The notes beneath the pieces were generated by a model that was given only the letters and a program-made list of their open reading frames with translations, was not told the origin of the DNA and searched no databases. Positions 58,490 through 64,000 of a stretch of DNA of 64,000 nucleotides are shown piece by piece (positions within the stretch are counted from its first letter, which is position 1; each line of letters begins with the position of its first letter). The translations under genes were made by a program, and so were the position numbers. This DNA comes from Pseudomonas sp. LS1212 (lineage in GTDB: Bacteria > Pseudomonadota > Gammaproteobacteria > Pseudomonadales > Pseudomonadaceae): assembly GCF_024741815.1 (NCBI RefSeq), contig NZ_CP102951.1, forward strand, positions 5,222,001-5,286,000, given 5' to 3'.

Positions 58490-58789
58490 TCAGCTCTTGC
58501 CGATGGTCCGCGAGATCACATCAACCGTGGCGTTGACCTGCTCTTGGTAACGGTCGAGTTCTTCTTGATGGTGTTGCTTCATTTCGATCTGCTGCGAACA
58601 CAGGTTCAAGGCAGCCAGCACCAGCAGCTTGTCGCCGATCAGCGTCGGGTATTTGCGCTTGGTATCGGCCAGGGTGGCATTGAGCATCCGGGTCGCGTTG
58701 AGCAAGGTCTGTTCTTCGCCAGCCGGGGCCTTGATCGAGTAATCGCTGCCCAGGATCGAGATGACGTTGATCGCCTCTCGACTACTCAT
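58490..58789 (-). CDS. zapA: Cell-division protein ZapA
   Basis: 99 aa. The beta-strand start VISILGSDYSIKAPAGEEQTLLNATRMLNATLADTKR and the C-terminal coiled coil (KQHHQEELDRYQEQVNATVDVISRTI) match ZapA, which bundles FtsZ filaments at the division site. Four-base overlap (ATGA) with the coiled-coil gene upstream. In other pseudomonads zapA lies next to the 6S RNA gene ssrS; the 120 bp downstream here hold no 6S-like sequence, so the position is unusual. Confidence 0.9.
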   Translation of the reverse strand: MSSREAINVISILGSDYSIKAPAGEEQTLLNATRMLNATLADTKRKYPTLIGDKLLVLAALNLCSQQIEMKQHHQEELDRYQEQVNATVDVISRTIGKS

Positions 58790-59016
58790 GCGCTCACTGC
58801 ACCGGCGCTGGCGCGCTCAACCAGGGCCTGGATACGGGCGGCGGTGGCACCCTGCTTTTCTTCCTGTTCCATCAGGGACAGTTGCAGGCTTTCGTTCTCG
58901 TCCTTGGCCTGGGTCAATTCGGCGATCAGTTGAGCGTTGGTGACGGTCAGGGCCTGGTTCTGTTGTACCAGATCACCGACAAGTTGTTCCAATTGGCTGA
59001 GGGATGTTTCCAACAT
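58786..59016 (-). CDS. Small coiled-coil protein (TIGR02449-like), zapA partner
   Basis: 76 aa from the ATG at 59016 (MLETSLSQLEQL) with GAGG upstream; the longer frame has no RBS. Almost entirely heptad-like (LVGDLVQQNQALTVTNAQLIAELTQAKDENESLQLSLMEQEEKQ), like the short ZapB-like family that precedes zapA in Pseudomonas. Probably a divisome accessory protein. Translationally coupled to zapA. Confidence 0.75.
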   Translation of the reverse strand: MLETSLSQLEQLVGDLVQQNQALTVTNAQLIAELTQAKDENESLQLSLMEQEEKQGATAARIQALVERASAGAVSA

Positions 59017-59167
59017 GATGATTTCTCGAGGGATTTTCGAAGGGCGCACACGATAAAGAAAAGTCACCTGGCAAGCCAGGGTTATCCCGTGCATGAGGTT
59101 CAGATTGACCCTTCGACAGGCCTTGGGTTCCGCCCCTTCGTCACATCACGAAATCTCGGTTGCGCCA

Positions 59168-59238
59168 ATCGCGGGCAAGCCCGCTCCCACAGGGTAAGTG
59201 CCACCACGGATCTCTGTGGGAGCTGGCTTGCCAGCGAT
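59168..59238. repeat. REPIN, family 2 (mixed arms)
   Basis: The left arm ATCGCGGGCAAGCCCGCTCCCACAG is the GCGGGC variant and the right arm CTGTGGGAGCTGGCTTGCCAGCGAT is the GCTGGC variant, so the two halves have diverged into the two REP subtypes seen separately elsewhere. It lies between gbcB and the zapA pair. Confidence 0.85.
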
Positions 59239-59255
59239 GAAGGCGACCCGGTCTA

Positions 59256-60353
59256 TCAGTACTCGATGCGCACATCCCCTTTCGGCACGCTGCAGCACGA
59301 CAGGATGTACCCCTCAGCCTCATCTTCTTCGGTAATCCCGCCGTTGTGCTCCATCTCCACTTCGCCACCCAGCTTCAGCACCTTGCAGGTCCCGCAAATG
59401 CCCATGCCGCAGGCCTTGGGGATCATCAGGCCAAGCTTGGACGCCGCCGCATGCACGGTCTCGCCAGGGGCAACCCGGATGCTCTTGCCGGCGGCAGTGA
59501 ACTCGACCTGGTGCAGATCGGCGGCATCGACTTGCGGCGCGTCGGCGGCCTGGTCGGCGTGCTCGATGGCGTCGGCCTTGGCCTCGGCCGGCGTCGCCCC
59601 GAACGACTCTTCGTGATAGCGGCGCATGTCAAAGCCAACGGCTTCGAGCAAACGCCTCACTGCGCTCATGTAAGGGGTCGGACCGCAGCAGAAGATCTCA
59701 CGCTCCATGAAGTCCGGCGCGATCAGCTCCAGCAGTTTGTGGTTGAGGTAGCCACGGTAGCCCGCCCATGGATCACCCTGGCCGTACTTCTCGCAAATGA
59801 TGTGCAGATTGAAGTTCTCGATCCGCGAGGTCATGTGCTCCAGTTCACGGCGATAGATGATGTCTTTCGGCGACCGGGCGCTGTGGACAAACACCATGTC
59901 GACATTGCCGTTGGTGTCGTAGAACCAGCGCGCCATGGACATCACCGGCGTAATGCCGACGCCGCCGCTGAGATAAAGCACTTTAGGCGCCGGGAAATCG
60001 ATGGCGTTGAACAGCCCCACCGGGCCATGCACTGCCAGCTCGTGACCTTCCTGCAGGGTGTCGTGCAGCCAGTTGGAAACCTTGCCGCCCGGTACGCGCT
60101 TGATAGTCAGGGAGAAACTGTAGGGCACCGACGGCGAGCTGGAGATAGTGTAGGAACGCATCACCTGGACGCCGTCAATCTCCAGCTCCAGGGTCACGAA
60201 CTGCCCGGGCTTGAAGAAGAACATGATCGGCTGGTCGGCCATAAAGCAGAAGGTGCGCACGTCCCAGGTTTCCTGGATCACCTTGACGCAACGGACAATG
60301 TGTCGGCCATTGGCCCATGTCTGGGTTGTTACCGGATTGAGGAAACTGTTCAT
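59256..60353 (-). CDS. gbcB: Glycine betaine demethylase, reductase subunit
   Basis: 365 aa from the ATG at 60353, chosen because GGAG lies six bases upstream. FAD/NADH ferredoxin-reductase domain (about 15-235, with RSYTISSSPS and YLSGGVGITPVMSMARW) and a C-terminal plant-type 2Fe-2S domain with KACGMGICGTCKV...CC (about 315-355). It delivers electrons to the Rieske oxygenase GbcA. Divergent from gbcA; the 290-bp gap must hold the betaine-controlled promoters (GbdR target by family knowledge). Confidence 0.92.
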   Translation of the reverse strand: MNSFLNPVTTQTWANGRHIVRCVKVIQETWDVRTFCFMADQPIMFFFKPGQFVTLELEIDGVQVMRSYTISSSPSVPYSFSLTIKRVPGGKVSNWLHDTLQEGHELAVHGPVGLFNAIDFPAPKVLYLSGGVGITPVMSMARWFYDTNGNVDMVFVHSARSPKDIIYRRELEHMTSRIENFNLHIICEKYGQGDPWAGYRGYLNHKLLELIAPDFMEREIFCCGPTPYMSAVRRLLEAVGFDMRRYHEESFGATPAEAKADAIEHADQAADAPQVDAADLHQVEFTAAGKSIRVAPGETVHAAASKLGLMIPKACGMGICGTCKVLKLGGEVEMEHNGGITEEDEAEGYILSCCSVPKGDVRIEY

Positions 60354-60645
60354 GCTCATCTCCACGGCCGACTGTCGGCCTCATGATTGCGATTCTGCTC
60401 AAGGTGCCGTGGCCACACTTACCTATCTGCGACATTGACGTGCTTATCGCGACCAGCCGCCAGCGACAAGGGCTTGCGCGTCGGAAACGGATTCGATCAT
60501 GTCGCCCACGGATAAGGCCAAACCTGCGCGCGAACGCACACTCCATCGCAAATGATCCTGCTGTTTCTTACTAGCCTTGCGTCGCACATAACAACGATTA
60601 GCCACCTTTCGCCGGCCACACTGAATGGCCCATGAGGATAAAACG

Positions 60646-61938
60646 ATGGACGTCACCGCAACCCTGAGCCTGGGCGATCCACTGGAACCTGCACGCAAGG
60701 CTACCGCCGACATGCTGCAGACCCGCGAACGCACCTTCTCGCTGCCACAACCCTTCTACAGCGACGAGCGCCTGTTCGATATCGATATGCAGGAGATCTT
60801 CCAGAAGGAATGGCTGATCGCCGGCATGACCTGCGAGATCCCGACCAAGGGCAACTTCCTGACCCTGCAGATCGGCAAGAACCCGATCATCGTCATCCGT
60901 GGCGCCGAAGGCCAGGTGCATGCCTTCCACAACGTTTGCCGCCATCGTGGCTCACGCCTGTGCACCAGTGAGAAGGGCAAGGTCGCCAAGCTGGTCTGCC
61001 ACTACCACCAGTGGACCTACGAACTGGACGGTCGCCTGCTGTTCGCCGGTACCGAAATGGGCGCCGACTTCGACATGAAGCAGTACGGCCTCAAGCCTGT
61101 GAACGTAAAGACCGCCGGCGGTTACATCTTCATCAGCCTGGCGGAAAACCCGCCGGCCATCGATGACTTCCTGTCGACGCTGAACCATTACATGGAACCC
61201 TACGACATGGAAAACACCAAGGTGGCGGTGCAAACCACCTTGATGGAGAAAGCCAACTGGAAGCTGGTGCTGGAAAACAACCGCGAGTGCTACCACTGCA
61301 ACGCCTCGCACCCGGAACTGCTGAAAACCCTGCTCGAGTGGGACGACGTCACCGACCCGCGCGCCGACCAGGCCTTCAAGGATCACGTGGCAGCCTCGGC
61401 CGCTGCCTGGGAAGCCGAGAAGATCCCTTACGCCCACGCCAGCTTCGGCCTGCGTAACCGCATCGTGCGCATGCCGCTGCTCAAGGGCACCGTATCGATG
61501 ACCATGGACGGCAAGCAGGGCTGCCAGAAGCTCATGGGCCGCATCAAGAACCCGGAACTGGGCTCGATGCGCATCCTGCACCTGCCGCACTCCTGGAACC
61601 ACTGCATGGGCGACCACATCATCGTCTTCACCGTGTGGCCGATCAGCGCCCAGGAAACCATGGTCACCACCAAGTGGCTGGTGCACAAGGATGCGGTCGA
61701 AGGCGTCGACTACGACGTGGAGCGCATGCGCCAGGTCTGGGACGCCACCAACGACCAGGACCGTCGCCTGGCCGAAGAGAACCAGCGCGGCATCAACTCC
61801 ACTGCCTATGAGCCTGGGCCGTACTCGAAGACCTATGAGTTTGGTGTGGTGAACTTCATCGACTGGTACAGCGAGCGGATGCTCAATAACCTAGGGGCGG
61901 CGCCTGCGCCTTATCTGAAGGGTGTTGCTGCGCAGTAA
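60646..61938 (+). CDS. gbcA: Glycine betaine demethylase, Rieske oxygenase subunit
   Basis: 430 aa from the ATG at 60646. It demethylates glycine betaine to dimethylglycine and formaldehyde. The Rieske cluster is C98-R-H100...C118-HY-H121. The mononuclear iron site lies in ENNRECYHCNASHPELLKT. Length and N-terminus (TLSLGDPLEPARKATADML) fit GbcA. Monocistronic, with a terminator at 61955-61990. Confidence 0.94.
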   Translation: MDVTATLSLGDPLEPARKATADMLQTRERTFSLPQPFYSDERLFDIDMQEIFQKEWLIAGMTCEIPTKGNFLTLQIGKNPIIVIRGAEGQVHAFHNVCRHRGSRLCTSEKGKVAKLVCHYHQWTYELDGRLLFAGTEMGADFDMKQYGLKPVNVKTAGGYIFISLAENPPAIDDFLSTLNHYMEPYDMENTKVAVQTTLMEKANWKLVLENNRECYHCNASHPELLKTLLEWDDVTDPRADQAFKDHVAASAAAWEAEKIPYAHASFGLRNRIVRMPLLKGTVSMTMDGKQGCQKLMGRIKNPELGSMRILHLPHSWNHCMGDHIIVFTVWPISAQETMVTTKWLVHKDAVEGVDYDVERMRQVWDATNDQDRRLAEENQRGINSTAYEPGPYSKTYEFGVVNFIDWYSERMLNNLGAAPAPYLKGVAAQ

Positions 61939-61954
61939 CTGTACAAAGTTTGAT

Positions 61955-61990
61955 CAAGGGGCGCGCAGGCCAACACCTGCGCGCCCTTTG
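61955..61990 (+). terminator. gbcA terminator
   Basis: AAGGGGCGCGCAGG-CCAACA-CCTGCGCGCCCTTTG, a stem of over 11 bp about 18 bases after the stop. It ends 17 bases before the first DnaA-box repeat unit, echoing the hairpin-spacer-box layout of that element. Confidence 0.75.
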
Positions 61991-62000
61991 TCGTTAAGCG

Positions 62001-62560
62001 AACAACTTATCCACAGAGCGACCCACAGCAATTGTGGGCAAGTACCTTTCCCGCTTTGTAGAAATTCATGAAATTCCGTGACTTATCAAAAACCCTCATT
62101 CTTGAATTTGCCTGATCAAATATTGACCACAATGCTGCATGCAGCGTAATACGTGGCCTGTAGTCGAAGGCGAACACCTTATCCACAGATGCGCCAACAG
62201 ACTTTGGGGGCAACTCGAGGCATCGCTGCTCTCCCTTGTGGAAAACTGCTGAAAGCCTCGGAAAATCGTCTTTCGAGGGAAATATCCGACCTGGAAAAGT
62301 CCAATTGATCATTAATCGATCAATTGTGCCGACGCCTTGCAGGACGGGCGCTTCAGCCACACGCGAACAGATTATCCACAGAAGCGCCAACAAGGATTGT
62401 GGGCAAAGTGAGAGGACCGGTTTTTCTTATCCACACAGAAAAGCCAGTAAAAACCGCAAGTTAGCTTGATCAATTGTTGATCAATCCACTGCAAGGCACG
62501 GTTGACGTGCCTTGCAGCCAGCAGCAAACAACTTATCCACAGTCACGTCAACAGACATTG
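62001..62560 (+). repeat. Cluster of four 36-bp DnaA-box repeat units plus single boxes
   Basis: Four units of the form TTATCCACAG-N15/16-TTGTGNGCAAG at 62007, 62179, 62372 and 62533, spaced 172, 193 and 161 bp. They share flanking CGAACA before and CCAACAG inside. A lone box TTATCCACA is at 62427. The DNA between is AT-rich with palindromes built on TGATCAA/TTGATCA (62301-62325, 62465-62485). Seven exact DnaA-box 9-mers occur from 62007 to 63837 counting two within the etf genes. No ORF is convincing in this 633-bp gap. Confidence 0.8.
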
Positions 62561-62567
62561 TGCGCAA
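62489..62567 (+). repeat. Composite hairpin/DnaA-box element, copy B
   Basis: Perfect 12-bp hairpin CTGCAAGGCACG-GTTGA-CGTGCCTTGCAG (62489-62517), a 15-nt spacer, TTATCCACAG (62533-62542), 15 nt, then TTGTGCGCAAG (62558-62568). All distances equal those of copy A at 30529. Confidence 0.75.
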
Positions 62568-62571
62568 GTTG

Positions 62572-63342
62572 CTAGCGGACCACGCCTTCTTCTATCAACA
62601 ACTTCAGAATCGCCTCGGCGCCGGCCTGGGGGCTGACGTCCTTGAGCACCTGCCCACCGCCGCCGCTGGCCTTGGCGGTAGCCGCTTTCATGCGGTCGGC
62701 ACCGCTCTTGGCCTTGATGACCTTGAGGCGCTTGGGCCGGGGCTTGGCCGGTTGCAGCTCGGCGCTTGTGAATAACTCGTCTTCGACGATTTCCACCTGC
62801 CGGGCAGCCAGCACGCCACGGCGAGCCGGGCCAAAGGCGCTCTGGCGCGGTTTTGGCGCGGCGTTATCCACAGTCGCCAGCAAGGGCAGGCGCACCTTCA
62901 AGCGCCGCCGCTGACCGCGTGGCAGGGCCTGGAGGACCTGGGCCACGCCGTTGCTGATGGACTCGACTTCGGCCAGGCCCACCACCAGCGGCCAGCCCAG
63001 TTGTTCTGCCAGCAAAAACGGCAGCATACCCGAGCCTTCGCCGGTTTCGGCCTGGCTGCCGGTCAACACCAGCTGGGCGCCGGCATCGCGCAAGTAGTCG
63101 CCGAGCACGCCCAGCGCATCGGCGCCGGCGGGTTGCTCGAGCACATGCAGCTGTTCCAGGCCCATGCCCAGGTAAGCGCGCAAAGCGGGCTCCTGCGAAT
63201 CTCCGGCGTGCAGCACCTGCAAGTTATCCCCAGCCAGTTGCAGGCCCAGTTCGACCGCACGGGCATCCTGTTCGGCGCGCCGGGCCCGACCGGAAGTCGG
63301 GTGGGCGCCAATCGAAACCAGGCTGATGACCTTCGTGTTCAT
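62572..63342 (-). CDS. etfB: Electron-transfer flavoprotein beta subunit (dimethylglycine/betaine pathway)
   Basis: 256 aa from the ATG at 63342 (MNTKVISLVSIGAHP). ETF beta carries AMP and docks to dehydrogenases. Visible segments: the AMP/loop region TGSQAETGEGSGMLPFLLAEQLGWPLV and PRGQRRRLKVRLPLLATVD. The sequence is divergent from the fatty-acid ETF, as for ETFs beside dgcAB and gbcAB. The alpha subunit lies directly upstream. Two DnaA-box 9-mers or close matches fall within this gene. Confidence 0.85.
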   Translation of the reverse strand: MNTKVISLVSIGAHPTSGRARRAEQDARAVELGLQLAGDNLQVLHAGDSQEPALRAYLGMGLEQLHVLEQPAGADALGVLGDYLRDAGAQLVLTGSQAETGEGSGMLPFLLAEQLGWPLVVGLAEVESISNGVAQVLQALPRGQRRRLKVRLPLLATVDNAAPKPRQSAFGPARRGVLAARQVEIVEDELFTSAELQPAKPRPKRLKVIKAKSGADRMKAATAKASGGGGQVLKDVSPQAGAEAILKLLIEEGVVR

Positions 63343-63372
63343 GATTCGACCCCCCAAGATTCTACTGCAGTG

Positions 63373-64000
63373 TTAAGCGGCATCGCGCTTGGCTTCGTTT
63401 CGGTAGGCTTCGACGGCATCAATCAGGGCCTGGAGGATCGCGGCGCTTTCGCCGATCACCGACAGGTCGGCCCGCTTGATCATGTCGCAACCCGGATCGA
63501 GGTTGATCGCCACCACCTTGTCGCAGGCGCCAATGCCCTGCAGGTGCTGGATCGCCCCGGAGATACCCACAGCCACATAAACCCTGGCCGTGACCCAGGT
63601 GCCACTGGCCCCGACCTGACGATCACGGGCCATGAAGCCATCGTCCACCGCCACCCGCGACGCGCCTTTGGTGGCACCGAGTGCGGCGGCGGTTTGATGG
63701 AACAATGCCCAATCCTTGACCCCATTGCCCCCCGAGAAGATGAACTCGGCTTCGGCCATGGGAATCGCCGCAGGGTCGACGGCCACTGCACCGAGGTCCT
63801 CGATGCGTGGCTGGCGCAGCAAGAGGGATGTGGATAACTCCACCGGCAAGACTTCGTGACGGGTGTCGCTGACCGGTTCGGCGCATTCCGCAGCAGCCAG
63901 GATCAAACGTGGCAGAGCACGGGCCAGGTCTTGCTGACCAGCACCGGCGCGGCCGATGCACTGACCGTCCTTGACCTGCCAGATTCGCGTGGCCGGCCGT
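63373..64000 (-). CDS. etfA: Electron-transfer flavoprotein alpha subunit (5' end outside window)
   Basis: The frame runs off the right edge; the visible 208 codons cover the C-terminal two thirds. The FAD-binding domain is clear: FSGGNGVKDWALFHQTAAALGATKGASRVAVDDGFMARDRQVGASGTWVTARVYVAVGISGAIQHLQG and VVAINLDPGCDMIKRADLSVIGE. It pairs with EtfB to accept electrons, most likely from dimethylglycine dehydrogenase (dgcAB expected further right). An internal ATG at 63906 is not the true start because upstream codons continue the family pattern. Confidence 0.9.
   Translation of the reverse strand, partial: RPATRIWQVKDGQCIGRAGAGQQDLARALPRLILAAAECAEPVSDTRHEVLPVELSTSLLLRQPRIEDLGAVAVDPAAIPMAEAEFIFSGGNGVKDWALFHQTAAALGATKGASRVAVDDGFMARDRQVGASGTWVTARVYVAVGISGAIQHLQGIGACDKVVAINLDPGCDMIKRADLSVIGESAAILQALIDAVEAYRNEAKRDAA

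Noticed and set aside
62236..62469. Small ORFs in the repeat-rich gap before etfB
   Set aside because: They read through the DnaA-box repeats on either strand with no RBS or family signature.
61939..62571. Origin of replication (oriC)
   Set aside because: No dnaA, dnaN, rpmH or gidA/parAB neighbours. The genes are betaine catabolism, so a DnaA-binding locus is possible but not oriC.

Overview
The window is a high-G+C chromosomal segment of a Pseudomonas. The evidence is a complete pqqFABCDE locus, a bioBFHCD operon, a GacA/Rsm small RNA, Pseudomonas-type REP hairpins, and gene order that, from memory, follows the P. putida group (davBA, pqq, bio, glcB, fox-like, sox, glyA, gbc, etf). No database search was possible, so species-level placement is inference.

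Positions 1-1060 look like the end of an inserted island: a decayed IS3-family (IS2-like) element, an integron attC site with the 3' end of a VOC-type cassette gene, and the 3' part of a tRNA followed by its terminator. From 1080 to 3190 lies an accessory strip: a Fic enzyme behind a large nested palindrome, an Lrp-type regulator, and a truncated antitoxin gene. A small DUF6124 gene with a structured leader follows.

From about 3.9 kb the window is core metabolism. DavB and DavA start lysine catabolism (3.98-6.5 kb). pqqF, pqqA-E and an S9 peptidase make PQQ (6.5-14.2 kb). An rsmY-type sRNA with a perfect GacA box lies at 14.35-14.55 kb. Two acyl-CoA dehydrogenase paralogues flank a diguanylate cyclase (14.6-19.9 kb); the second has two overlapping PsrA-type operators. 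The biotin operon (20.1-24.6 kb) is divergent from comF and shares a BirA-type operator with it. Next come a ModE-like regulator, a Tat-exported PhoX-like protein, SrkA-like kinase, RarD-like permease, GcvR-like regulator, malate synthase G, a stand-alone receiver, and a CBS/nucleotidyltransferase plus exonuclease pair. A ferrioxamine-type iron cluster (sigma factor, FecR, TonB receptor, PepSY reductase) follows at 37.3-42.9 kb.

The right part is a C1/betaine/glycine block. Glycine betaine is demethylated by GbcAB, electrons probably pass to an ETF (EtfA/EtfB), sarcosine is oxidised by SoxBDAG, and formaldehyde, folate-C1 units and serine/glycine are handled by FdhA, PurU and GlyA. LtaE (threonine aldolase) and a chemoreceptor lie inside the block. 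soxB carries a one-base deletion and may be inactive, or may contain a sequencing error.

The least explained signal is a dispersed DNA element: a 12-bp hairpin, exactly 15 nt, a perfect DnaA-box 9-mer, and a second conserved motif at fixed distance. It occurs at 30.5 kb and at 62.5 kb, and the second locus holds a cluster of seven exact DnaA-box 9-mers in 1.8 kb.
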